DNA from: Phycisphaeraceae bacterium | GTDB taxonomy: Bacteria > Planctomycetota > Phycisphaerae > Phycisphaerales > SM1A02 | Length of the DNA stretch: 64,000 nt | Assembly (NCBI GenBank): GCA_019636755.1 | Contig: JAHBWZ010000002.1 | Location: forward strand, 522,099 to 586,098 | Direction of reading: 5' to 3' | Shown here: piece by piece, positions 33,458 to 41,663 of the stretch | Layout: every line of letters starts with the position of its first letter | How positions within the stretch are numbered: position 1 is the first letter of the stretch | Position numbers and translations under genes: made by a program | Notes under the pieces: model-generated | Seen by the model: only the letters and a program-made list of their open reading frames with translations | The model's database searches: none | Told to the model about the DNA's origin: nothing

Positions 33458-35080
33458 ATGGGACGGACTGCGCGGGGTGACACGGGCCGGATCGCGGGCG
33501 GCGTGCAGCGTCGGCGCGCGCCTGGTGGGGTGGAGGTGCAGGTGGTGTCGGGGGCGCCGGCTGCGGCTTGGGGGGCGGCAGATGCAAGGGACGTGTCGAG
33601 TGCGCGCCGGGCGGACCGCGCGCAGAGCAGCGCCGACGGGGTCGGCCGACCGCGGCGCAGTCCTGGGCGTGGGCGCGCCGCGCTGCTTCGGGCAGCGCTC
33701 TTTGCAGGCGCGGTTGCGCTCTTCCTCTCAGGTGTCATCGGTCCGGCGCTGCCCGCCGTGGCCGGTGATGGGGCGAAGGACTCCGGGGACTCCGGGGGCG
33801 CCGGGGGGTCCGGGGGCGCCGGCGCGGGTGGACTGGTCGGGCCGTGCTCCATGGTGCTCGAACCGGTGGAACTGCCGTATCCGCCGTGCTTTCGCGTGGA
33901 CAGGACGATCACGGTGACGTGTCCCGGAGGAAGTCCCCCCTTCTACTCGGCGCTGGATATCAACGATCTCGGGGACATCTGCGGCTACCGCTTGTGTGGC
34001 GCCGGTGTACGCAAGGCGGTGGTCTGGCCGCGTGAAGGCGGGATGATCCAGCCGCCGTTCCCGGCGGGTGCGGGTACGAGTGAGACAAGGGCGATCAACA
34101 ATGGTCGGTGGGCGACGGGCAACGTCTACCTCCCCGATGGTGCAGGTGGCGGGGCACGCCACATGTGGCTGTGGAACATCGTGACGAACGAACTGCTGCT
34201 GGTGCCGCCGCCGGTGATTGCGGGTGAGCAAGGGACGTTCGTACAGCCGGAGGACCTGAACGACGCGATGGACGTGGTGGGGACGCTCTCCGGCCCGACC
34301 TCGAACGACCACGCCAACTACGGCCCCTATGCGTTCCGCTGGCGCGGCGGGGAGTTCGAGATCTTCCCGTTCGTGGATCCGCTGGGGGTGGAGCGGAGCG
34401 AGGGGTACAGGACCAACGCTCAGGGGGACATTCTTGGGACGGCTGGCTTCCGCATCGGGGCGCTCCCCAACGAACTGGCGCTGATTTTCTCTGATGCGCA
34501 GGTCACACTCGCTCCGCCGGGCAACTGGACCGCCATGGTGCCCGAAGCGTTCAATGACAGCGGCGTGTTCGCGGCGTATACAAGCGTGTCTGGAAACGGC
34601 GGCGCATGGATCGGTCTGCTCGGGACCAGGGACGGCTACCTGTGCGAACTTCCGGGGATCGAGCAGCCGCAGGGGACACGCCGGATCCATCCCTATGCAA
34701 TCAACAACGCCGGCGATGTGGTCGGATACCAGCAGTACAACACGGGCGGCGGACAGTTCGCCATGCTCTGGCGCAACGGCGTGGCTCATCGCCTGGTACG
34801 CATGGTGATCGCTGCGCCGTGGCCGGCCACCTACAACGGGGGCACTCCCACGGCGATCAGCGAGAACGGGCAGATCGTGATCCCCTCGGGCTCGCCGATC
34901 TACCACCTGGTCCCGGCGCCGCCTCCGCCGGGTGATCTGAACCATGACTGCCGTGTCGGCTTCCAGGATCTTCTCCTCATGCTGAGCCGATGGGGTACGG
35001 CGGGCGAAGGCGATCTCAATGGTGACGGCGTGATCGACACGGCGGACCTGTGGATGCTGTTCGATCACTGGAATCCGTGA
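33458..35080 (+). CDS. Secreted HAF-repeat protein with dockerin-like C-terminus, copy 1
   Basis: About 540 residues. An unusual Arg/Gly/Ala-rich stretch of some 73 residues precedes the hydrophobic export segment (AALLRAALFAGAVALFLSGV, about 74-95) and a likely cleavage site at AVAGDG. The body has repeated HAF-like units, for example ALDINDLGDICGYRL, AINNAGDVVGYQQY with FAMLWRNG, and ISENGQIVIPSG, which should fold as a beta-propeller-like extracellular domain. The end carries two dockerin-like calcium repeats (GDLNHDCRVGFQDLLLMLSRWG and GDLNGDGVIDTADLWMLF). It is followed 96 bases later by a beta-helix gene. Its first 110 residues are almost identical in the paralogue at 38184. No enzymatic motif is visible. 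Confidence 0.8.
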   Translation: MGRTARGDTGRIAGGVQRRRAPGGVEVQVVSGAPAAAWGAADARDVSSARRADRAQSSADGVGRPRRSPGRGRAALLRAALFAGAVALFLSGVIGPALPAVAGDGAKDSGDSGGAGGSGGAGAGGLVGPCSMVLEPVELPYPPCFRVDRTITVTCPGGSPPFYSALDINDLGDICGYRLCGAGVRKAVVWPREGGMIQPPFPAGAGTSETRAINNGRWATGNVYLPDGAGGGARHMWLWNIVTNELLLVPPPVIAGEQGTFVQPEDLNDAMDVVGTLSGPTSNDHANYGPYAFRWRGGEFEIFPFVDPLGVERSEGYRTNAQGDILGTAGFRIGALPNELALIFSDAQVTLAPPGNWTAMVPEAFNDSGVFAAYTSVSGNGGAWIGLLGTRDGYLCELPGIEQPQGTRRIHPYAINNAGDVVGYQQYNTGGGQFAMLWRNGVAHRLVRMVIAAPWPATYNGGTPTAISENGQIVIPSGSPIYHLVPAPPPPGDLNHDCRVGFQDLLLMLSRWGTAGEGDLNGDGVIDTADLWMLFDHWNP

Positions 35081-35176
35081 TTCGTGACATGATCCGCGCG
35101 TGAGTCGCCCATGCGGGCGGCAGCGCGGTGATCTTCACTCCATCTGTCCGCGCACGAAGCGCGGAGGAGGTATCCC

Positions 35177-36955
35177 ATGGTGTGCATGCAACGCATGCGC
35201 GGGCGCGGTCTCTGCGCCCTGGCGGCCGCGTGGATCGCGGTGACGGTCCCGGTCCGTGGTGACATCCTGCTGGTCCATCACGACCCGCCGGCGACGGGGT
35301 TCTGGTCGACGGCGGTGACGCTTGACACGGCGCTGGCAGCAGCCCAGCCCGGCGACCAGATCTGGATCGCCGGTGGGACGTACGTGCCGCAGTACACGGC
35401 GCCCACCGGGAACCCGCCGCCGACATCGCCGGCGCGGCAGAGGACGTACTTCGTCAAGGTGGACGGCACACTGGAGATCGCCGGCAACTTCGCGGGGACG
35501 GAGACCCAGATCGGCCAGCGCGACCACATCAACCCCGCGCACGAGACGATCCTGAGCGGGCTGATCGGGTCCAATCCGAACGACTGGAACGATCGCGTGT
35601 TCCACGTGATCACGGCGGTTCCGGATCCCTTCACCGAGATTCAGCTCCGCCTCGACGCGCTGACGGTGCAGCACGGCTGGGCCACGGGTGAGACCGGTGG
35701 GGAGGTCGAGGATCCGATCGGACAGGAGGAGTCCAGGGGCCTGGGCGGAGGCCTCTATGGGCGCGTCGGAGAACTCGTTCTGACACTGTGCACGTTCCGT
35801 GAGAACCGGGCCGGGATTGCAAGCTGTGCCGCGGAGTACCAGGGAGGGACCGTCGCTGGATCGGGCGGTGCCGTGGCGCTGCTCGGTAGCAAGGCGGGAC
35901 TCGAGGGCCCGGAGGAGATCGAGCCGGAGTCCTATGACATCGAGATCGTCGCGTGCACGTTCGATGAGAACCGTGCGGAAGCCGGCTCCGATGCCCTCCT
36001 GAATCCCGGCACCCATGGTGGCGCGCTGCATGTCGATGCCCTCGGATTCGCGATGCGGATGACCAACAGCGTCTTCCGCGCCAACTCGGTGTACGGGCTC
36101 TCGTGTCAGGCGACGGTGACCGCGTCCGGTGGCGCGATTTCGTTCGGCGTGGGCGGCGGCTGGCTGACGATCGTGAACTCGACGTTCGTGGACAACGTGG
36201 CGGAGACCTCCGGTGCGGTCCCGGGTACCGCGATCGGAGCCGCCATCGTGCGCTGTCCGGCGACGCGGATCCGCAACACGATTCTGTGGGGGAACACGGC
36301 GAATGAGGTGCTGAGTCACGTGAGTCGTCCGCCACAGTCCGCCGCCTGCTGGGACGACGGCACAGTCACGTACGCGCACTGCAACGTGGAGCTGACGTCC
36401 GGAACCCAGTCCGGCACCGGCAACATCAACGCCGACCCGCTGTTCGTGGACCGGGAGGCGGGCGATCTCCGGCTGACGGAGGAGTCACCGTGCATCGACG
36501 CGGGCTGGCACGAGCACCTGGTCAAGGACCACTATGACATCAACCGCGACGGCAACCTCCTGGAGGATGCGCCGGATCGCGACCTGGCGAATCGCACATT
36601 CGGCTGTCCGCCCGACATGGGTGCATTCGAGTTCATCCCGGAGGAGATGCCCTTCGGCGATCTGGACGGCAACGGCCGCGTGGACTTCCAGGATCTTCTG
36701 CTGGTCCTGTCCTGCTGGTCGAACCCGGAAGATCCGCCGCTGGATCCGTCGGATCCGTGCGCACCGTCGGACCTGAGTGAGAACGGGTCTGTCGACTTCT
36801 GGGATGTGCTGCTGATCCTGGCGTGGTGGACCAGTTGCGATGGCGAACAGGTCACGCAGGGTTCGGTCTCTGAGTGCATCGACAAGTTCGGATTCACGAA
36901 CCCGGCCGCGCTCGCGGCGTGCATCGAAGCGATGATCATCAACGGCACGCCATAG
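35177..36955 (+). CDS. Secreted beta-helix protein with dockerin-like repeats, copy 1
   Basis: A 592-residue protein. The ATG at 35177 has GGAGGAGG six bases upstream and a signal peptide follows (GLCALAAAWIAVTVPVRG). The body resembles right-handed parallel beta-helix surface proteins (DQIWIAGGTYVPQYT, LCTFRENRAG, MTNSVFRANSV, IVNSTFVDNVAE, RNTILWGNTAN, NINADPLFVD, then SPCIDAG and DMGAFEF). Dockerin-like repeats follow (GDLDGNGRVDFQDLLLVLSCW and DLSENGSVDFWDVLLILAWW). The last 33 residues (VTQGSVSECIDKFGF ... LAACIEAMIINGTP) form a tail shared with the paralogue at 39898. It is likely cell-surface or secreted and co-transcribed with the HAF gene. No catalytic residues are recognised. Confidence 0.8.
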   Translation: MVCMQRMRGRGLCALAAAWIAVTVPVRGDILLVHHDPPATGFWSTAVTLDTALAAAQPGDQIWIAGGTYVPQYTAPTGNPPPTSPARQRTYFVKVDGTLEIAGNFAGTETQIGQRDHINPAHETILSGLIGSNPNDWNDRVFHVITAVPDPFTEIQLRLDALTVQHGWATGETGGEVEDPIGQEESRGLGGGLYGRVGELVLTLCTFRENRAGIASCAAEYQGGTVAGSGGAVALLGSKAGLEGPEEIEPESYDIEIVACTFDENRAEAGSDALLNPGTHGGALHVDALGFAMRMTNSVFRANSVYGLSCQATVTASGGAISFGVGGGWLTIVNSTFVDNVAETSGAVPGTAIGAAIVRCPATRIRNTILWGNTANEVLSHVSRPPQSAACWDDGTVTYAHCNVELTSGTQSGTGNINADPLFVDREAGDLRLTEESPCIDAGWHEHLVKDHYDINRDGNLLEDAPDRDLANRTFGCPPDMGAFEFIPEEMPFGDLDGNGRVDFQDLLLVLSCWSNPEDPPLDPSDPCAPSDLSENGSVDFWDVLLILAWWTSCDGEQVTQGSVSECIDKFGFTNPAALAACIEAMIINGTP

Positions 36956-37005
36956 CCCGCGCTGCGGCGACCGCCCACGGATGTCATCGCCCCATGGCCC
37001 GGGGC

Positions 37006-37038
37006 GTCCCGGCGGACGGCACGATCCGCCGCCGGGAC
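37006..37038 (+). terminator. Hairpin downstream of beta-helix gene 1
   Basis: GTCCCGGCGG (37006-37015) pairs with CCGCCGGGAC (37029-37038), with an inner CGGA/TCCG pairing. The same hairpin in the same place follows the paralogous gene (41664-41702). No T-run is present. Confidence 0.55.
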
Positions 37039-37083
37039 ATCCCGGGCGCCTCTGGGGTCTGTGCGCGCTGTGGAATCTGCTGG

Positions 37084-37235
37084 CACGCGTGACTCGACAG
37101 GCCGAAGGCCCTGATCGCGCAGAGCCGCGGCGTCCTGGAGCGAAGCGACACCCCCGGAAGCGTGATGAAGGATGGTGCAGGCTGAAGGCCTGCCCGCGGT
37201 GCGTGCCGTCGATCGTGGTGTCGCCCATCGTGGCA
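37084..37235 (+). repeat. Intergenic repeat, copy 2
   Basis: Partner of 32930-33075, with the shared blocks GGCGTCCTGGAGCGAAGCG, GGTGCAGGCTGAAGGC and GTCGATCGTGGTGTCG in order. Confidence 0.65.
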
Positions 37236-37379
37236 TCGCCGTCCTCGGCGATGGTGCCGAGGCCGTCCCCGGCCGCGCCGCTGCGCGCGAGCCATGCCGA
37301 GGCACGCAGATGAGGATCGCCAGATCGACGACACGCATGCTCCAGTTCATCGTGCAGGAGCCCGACGACCGCGAAGGGG

Positions 37380-37413
37380 GTTCAAGGGGGGCGACAGCCC
37401 CCATTGGCGTGCG
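37380..37413 (+). repeat. Dispersed palindromic repeat (REP-like), reference copy
   Basis: The element reads GTTCAAGGGGGGCGACAGCC and then CCCATTGGCGTGCG. It is identical over 34 bases to the minus strand of 3841-3874. Confidence 0.8.
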
Positions 37414-37566
37414 CGATCAGATCGCGCAGGCATGGACGTCGTCGTGAGATGAGGAGCATCGGTCGAGCGTTCTCTCTCACGCTCGTCCGCTGGATCACAT
37501 GTCCAGAGGATGCACGTCGCTGATCGGAGTCAGTTGGTCACCTTCCTTGTCGACACGGTCTGAAGG

Positions 37567-37600
37567 CGCACGCCGATGGGAGATGGCGCCACGGTTGAAC
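37567..37600 (-). repeat. Dispersed palindromic repeat, diverged copy
   Basis: Read on the minus strand it aligns without gaps over 34 bases to the element at 37380, keeping GTTCAA at one end and GGCGTGCG at the other but with a mutated stem. Confidence 0.55.
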
Positions 37601-37928
37601 ACACCGTTGCGATGTCGGCGCGAATGCCCGCTCCAGTTCTCTCGCCAAGGCGCGAAGGTCGCGAAGATGATGAGGTGATCGTGTTCAGGAGGCGCATGGC
37701 TCTGGATGCCGTCGAGCATGATGTGAACGGTGCATGAAGCGGATGAGCGCACTTGTCCTGGCGCTCTTCGCGTCTTCGCGAGAGCATCCGGATGGAGCCT
37801 GGCGTTTCGGCGGACCTGCCATGACGGCGCTTTGTCGGGACGGCCGTTCATGTGCGAAGATCATCCGTGAGGCTCCTTGCTCACCGTCTGTGCACCGCCG
37901 TGTTCATGGACATGACCACTGCTCGTGC

Positions 37929-37956
37929 TTGACAGGGTCGGGTCACGTGGTACAGT
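37929..37956 (+). promoter_or_regulatory. Sigma70-type promoter of HAF-repeat gene 2
   Basis: TTGACA (37929-37934), a 16-base spacer and TACAGT (37951-37956), identical to the promoter of the first unit. Confidence 0.7.
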
Positions 37957-38064
37957 GCACACCGTCCGATCACCCCCACGTCATTTCAGGGCGCGGTGGT
38001 CGGAGAGTCAGGGGTCCGGTGGACGGCTCCGGTCGAACCACTCCGGACGACATTCGAGGAAGGG

Positions 38065-38097
38065 ATGCGGGCCGGGCCCGCGTCCGGGATCGGGTAA
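38065..38097 (+). CDS. Putative 10-residue leader peptide, second copy
   Basis: Identical to the frame at 33339-33371 (MRAGPASGIG, stop TAA), with the same upstream AGGAAGG and the same four GGGCCC palindromes (38074, 38098, 38122, 38137). Identity simply follows from the 652-bp repeat and is not independent conservation. Confidence 0.35.
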   Translation: MRAGPASGIG

Positions 38098-38183
38098 GGG
38101 CCCAGTTGTGAGATGACTCGAGGGCCCTGTCGTATTGGGCCCGGGGTACGCCGAATCGGCCCACGGGGCCGGGGAGCGTGGCA

Positions 38184-39773
38184 ATGGGACGGACTGCGCG
38201 GGGTGACACGGGCCGGATCGCGGGCGGCGTGCAGCGTCGGCGCGCGCCTGGTGGGGTGGAGGTGCAGGTGGTGTCGGGGGCGCCGGCTGCGGCTTGGGGG
38301 GCGGCAGATGCAAGGGACGTGTCGAGTGCGCGCCGGGCGGACCGCGCGCAGAGCAGCGCCGACGGGGTCGGCCGACCGCGGCGCAGTCCTGGGCGTGGGC
38401 GCGCCGCGCTGCTTCGGGTAGCGCTCTTTGCAGGCGCGGTTGCGCTCTTCCTCTCAGGTGTCATCGGTCCGGCGCAGCGCGCCGTGGCCGGTGATGGGGC
38501 GAAGGACTCCGGGGGGGGCGGGGATGCCGGGGGTCCAGGTGGCGCCGGTACCGGCGGACTGGTCGGGCCGTGTCCCGGCGTGCACGAGGCGGACCTTCCG
38601 TATCCGCCGTGCTACCGGTTTGCGCGGCCGATCGCAGTCCCGGGGTGCCTGACTGGTGCTGGTGCTGTGAACAACCATGGAGACGTCTGCGGCTACTACG
38701 TCTGTGGCGCCAGCACGCGGCGCGCCGTGGCGTGGCCGAGCACGGGTGGCATCGTGACGCCGCCGTGGCCGCCGGGGGCGGGGTGGAGCGATGCGTTCGC
38801 GATCAATGACGCGGGGTGGGTGACGGGAATCGTGGATATCGCCGGTGACCAGTACGGTCAGCTCTCCTTCCTGTGGAACATCCACACGAACGAGTTCGAG
38901 ATGATCTACCCGCCGTTCGTGAACGGCGAGCAGGGAACAAGCATCCAGGCCAATGCGATCTCCGAGGACAGAACAGTCGTCGGGTTCTTCTACACGGCGT
39001 ACCCGGAGAGTGACCCGCACGCGTTCCGCTGGAAGGACGGGCAGTTCGAACTGTTCGTGGGGGCGTTCTCGGGGACGCGGAGCCAGGGCATCGCAATCGG
39101 AGAATCCGGGGCCATCGCCGGGAATGTGGGCTTCTATCCGAGTCCTCTTCCGGTGCATCCGTTCCTGATCATTGATGGTCGCATCACGGAGATCCCCACC
39201 TATGGCGGGTGGCCGGCGACAGTGGTCACAGGCGCAGACGACGCTGGTCGGTTCGTCGCGCGGGTGGTCGATGTGGCGAACGGGAGCATCGGGATCGGCC
39301 TGATGGGCGATGCGGGCGGCTATGTGTGCGAACTGATGCCGGACTGGCCGCCGGACCTGGTCCACAGGGTGGTCCCGCGCGGGATCAACAACTCGGGTGA
39401 TGTGATCGGGTGGGTCAGTTACCTCAACGGCGCTGGAGCTCATGCGCTGGTCTGGCGCAGCGGTGGCGCGCGGAGGCTGCGGGATCTGGTGATGGCGCCG
39501 CCCTCCTTCGGTCCCATGCCGATCAACCTGGGGTGGCCTTCACCGATCAGTCAGAACGGCCAGGTCGTTGCGATCGGCGACGGTGGCTACTACCACATCG
39601 TCCCGGCGGCGCCGACGGACGAGGATCTCAACGGCGACTGCCGCGTGGACTTCAGGGATCTGCTGATCCTGCTGAGCCGGTGGGGCAGCAGCGGATTCGG
39701 CGACTTCAACGGCGATGACGTGATCGACCACAAGGACCTCTGGCATCTCTTCGACCACTGGTGGGCGCCGTAA
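38184..39773 (+). CDS. Secreted HAF-repeat protein with dockerin-like C-terminus, copy 2
   Basis: About 529 residues. The N-terminal 110 or so residues, including the long Arg-rich pre-signal stretch and hydrophobic core, match the protein at 33458 almost perfectly. The body has diverged while keeping the repeat plan (AVNNHGDVCGYYVCG, AINDAGWVTGIVD, AFRWKDGQFELF, INNSGDVIGWVSY with ALVWRSGG). It ends in dockerin-like repeats (GDCRVDFRDLLILLSRWG and GDFNGDDVIDHKDLWHLF). Beta-helix gene 2 follows 124 bases downstream. It is probably exposed on or released from the cell. Role unknown. Confidence 0.8.
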   Translation: MGRTARGDTGRIAGGVQRRRAPGGVEVQVVSGAPAAAWGAADARDVSSARRADRAQSSADGVGRPRRSPGRGRAALLRVALFAGAVALFLSGVIGPAQRAVAGDGAKDSGGGGDAGGPGGAGTGGLVGPCPGVHEADLPYPPCYRFARPIAVPGCLTGAGAVNNHGDVCGYYVCGASTRRAVAWPSTGGIVTPPWPPGAGWSDAFAINDAGWVTGIVDIAGDQYGQLSFLWNIHTNEFEMIYPPFVNGEQGTSIQANAISEDRTVVGFFYTAYPESDPHAFRWKDGQFELFVGAFSGTRSQGIAIGESGAIAGNVGFYPSPLPVHPFLIIDGRITEIPTYGGWPATVVTGADDAGRFVARVVDVANGSIGIGLMGDAGGYVCELMPDWPPDLVHRVVPRGINNSGDVIGWVSYLNGAGAHALVWRSGGARRLRDLVMAPPSFGPMPINLGWPSPISQNGQVVAIGDGGYYHIVPAAPTDEDLNGDCRVDFRDLLILLSRWGSSGFGDFNGDDVIDHKDLWHLFDHWWAP

Positions 39774-39897
39774 GACCGACGGTGTTCCGACTGGTGGCCG
39801 TGTGACGTGATTCGACAGGCGGTGTGACGCGGGATGTCCCGTCGAAGCGGGACGCGCGATCATGCCGTCCGGACCCTGTGCAACGGAGACATCCAGG

Positions 39898-41610
39898 ATG
39901 AAGACGATCCGTGACATTCTGCACGGCGGCTGTGGGTGCGCCCTCGCGCTGCTGGCGGCGGCGCATTCGGCGCAGAGCGCCATCATCCGAGTTCACCCGA
40001 ACCCGCCGGGATCGGGCGCATGGGCCCTCTCGGTGACGACGATCGAAGCGGCGCTTGCGGCTGCCGATCCCGAGGACGAGATCTGGATCTACCAGGGCAC
40101 CTACGTGCCAGGTGCGCCGACGACGACTCGCGCCAGTACGTTCGAGTTGCCGCGCTTCAACGGCTCCTACACCCTCGCCGGGAACTTCAACGGGACGGAA
40201 GAGTTCATCACCGAGCGCGATCACATCAACCCTGCCCACGCCACGATCCTGAGCGGGCTGTTCGGGCAGGATCCGGGCAATCCGGAGGACCGGGTGTTCC
40301 ACGTGGTGTGGGGCGAGAAGGGCTCGCAGCAGAACGAGGTGACGTACCGGCTGGACGCGCTGCAGGTGGAGTACGGATGGGCGACCGGCCGCGACGGTGA
40401 CCCGCACTCGCGCGACGACTTCACTCACGCTGCGGCGGCGGGCGGTGGCGCGTACCTCAAGGACGTCTGCGCGATCATGACGCTGTGCACGTTCCGGAAC
40501 AACCGGGCGGGGTCGGTGGGCGAGTATTGCGCGATCCGCCCGGGTGCTGGCGCCGCCGTGTACCACGATATCGGATCCCCAGCACTTACGCTGGAGAGCG
40601 GATCGGCGCTTGACATCTTCAGCAGTGCCTTCGAGGAGAATGAGGCGTGGTTCGACGCATGGGGCGGGGCGATCTACAGCGACAGCGCCGGCTACGTGCT
40701 GCTGGCGGTGAACACGGTCTTCTACGCCAACCGGGCCATCGGCGGATCGTGCACACTGGGGGAGGTGACAACGGCGTGGGACGCACACGGTGGTGCGATC
40801 GCGGGGTCGTCCGCGTCCACAGACCTGGTCCTGGTCAACTGCACGCTGGTGGACAACGCGGCGGAAATCGAGACAGAAGCAGACAATGAGCCGATCGCCC
40901 GCGGTGGGGCGATCCGGGTGTGCTGCGATGACCTGAGTATCAGAAACTCGATCCTGGTCGGGAACCTTCAGGCTGGCATCGTGGCACACATCGCGAACAC
41001 GTGTCCCCCGGGCGATCCGTCGACCACGGTGGCATGGAGCAATGTCGAGGGTGGCTGGTCCGGCACGGGCAACATCGATGCCGACCCGCTGTTCGTCAAT
41101 CGCAGCATCGGCAATCTGCGGCTTCAGGCATGCTCCCCCTCGATCGACGCGGGCGACGAGGGTCTGATGGTGGCGGATCTCCACGACGTCAATCGCAACG
41201 ATGACCTCGAGGAGCCGGCGCCGGATCGGGATCTCCTGGCCCGCGTGGCGGCGAGTCTGCTCTGCACGTCGGGCACGGTGGACCAGGGCGCGTTCGAACG
41301 CCCGTTTCTCCCGGCCGACTTCGACTGCAATTCTGCGGTCGACTTCCAGGACCTGCTGATCCTCCTGGCCGCGTATGGGGCGTGCCCCGGGTCACCGGAC
41401 CCCTGTCCATGGGATCTCGACGAGAGCGGCACCGTGGGCTTCCCGGATCTCCTCATCCTGCTCTCCTGGTGGACCAGCGACTCGCCGTCCTGTCCGCACG
41501 TCACGCTGGGCTCGATCTGGGATTGCATCAACGAGATCGGCCTCGCGCCTGAGAATCTCCCCAGACTGGAAGCGTGCATCGAGGCGATGATCATCAACGG
41601 CACGCCGTAG
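39898..41610 (+). CDS. Secreted beta-helix protein with dockerin-like repeats, copy 2
   Basis: A 570-residue protein. I chose the ATG at 39898 because GGAG lies nine bases upstream and the signal peptide follows (CGCALALLAAAHSAQSA). An ATG 12 codons earlier is possible. The body shows the beta-helix ladder seen in copy 1 (DEIWIYQGTYVPG, LCTFRNNRAG, VNTVFYANRAI, LVNCTLVDNAAE, RNSILVGN, NIDADPLFVN, SPSIDAGDEG, DQGAFE). Two dockerin-like repeats are present (FDCNSAVDFQDLLILLAAYG and DLDESGTVGFPDLLILLSWW). A tail with CINEIG and ends in LEACIEAMIINGTP, the same 12-residue ending as copy 1. Confidence 0.8.
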   Translation: MKTIRDILHGGCGCALALLAAAHSAQSAIIRVHPNPPGSGAWALSVTTIEAALAAADPEDEIWIYQGTYVPGAPTTTRASTFELPRFNGSYTLAGNFNGTEEFITERDHINPAHATILSGLFGQDPGNPEDRVFHVVWGEKGSQQNEVTYRLDALQVEYGWATGRDGDPHSRDDFTHAAAAGGGAYLKDVCAIMTLCTFRNNRAGSVGEYCAIRPGAGAAVYHDIGSPALTLESGSALDIFSSAFEENEAWFDAWGGAIYSDSAGYVLLAVNTVFYANRAIGGSCTLGEVTTAWDAHGGAIAGSSASTDLVLVNCTLVDNAAEIETEADNEPIARGGAIRVCCDDLSIRNSILVGNLQAGIVAHIANTCPPGDPSTTVAWSNVEGGWSGTGNIDADPLFVNRSIGNLRLQACSPSIDAGDEGLMVADLHDVNRNDDLEEPAPDRDLLARVAASLLCTSGTVDQGAFERPFLPADFDCNSAVDFQDLLILLAAYGACPGSPDPCPWDLDESGTVGFPDLLILLSWWTSDSPSCPHVTLGSIWDCINEIGLAPENLPRLEACIEAMIINGTP

Positions 41611-41663
41611 CCCGCACGCCGCCGCGGCGAGCGCTGCATGATGTCATCGACCCATGGCCTGGC

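Larger units (their letters stand above)
33137..33788 (+). repeat. 652-bp direct repeat, copy A (promoter, leader and 5' coding part)
   Basis: The stretch is gaplessly repeated at 37863-38514 (constant offset 4,726). I found only a handful of substitutions (for example near 33198, 33251, 33690 and 33747). It covers the promoter, the leader ORF and the first 110 or so codons of the HAF-repeat gene. Similarity falls abruptly at 33788. Confidence 0.95.
37039..37862. other. Gene-free spacer between the two paralogous units
   Basis: I find no supported gene. The spacer contains the second copy of the long intergenic repeat (37084-37235) and two copies of the palindromic 34-base repeat (37380-37413 and 37567-37600). 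Part of it (about 37040-37340) is alignable with the sequence following the second unit (41703-41960), confirming that the whole unit was duplicated. Confidence 0.55.
37863..38514 (+). repeat. 652-bp direct repeat, copy B
   Basis: This is the partner of 33137-33788, with no insertions or deletions and only a few base changes. It contains the promoter, leader ORF and 5' coding part of the second HAF-repeat gene. Confidence 0.95.

Noticed and set aside
3654..37600. CRISPR array
   Set aside because: The 34-base repeats are few, widely spaced, in both orientations and without regular spacers. No cas gene is present.
33137..38514. Insertion sequence or transposon flanked by direct repeats
   Set aside because: No transposase or terminal inverted repeats are found. 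The repeats coincide with the promoter and 5' coding parts of paralogous genes, so tandem duplication and conversion explain them better.
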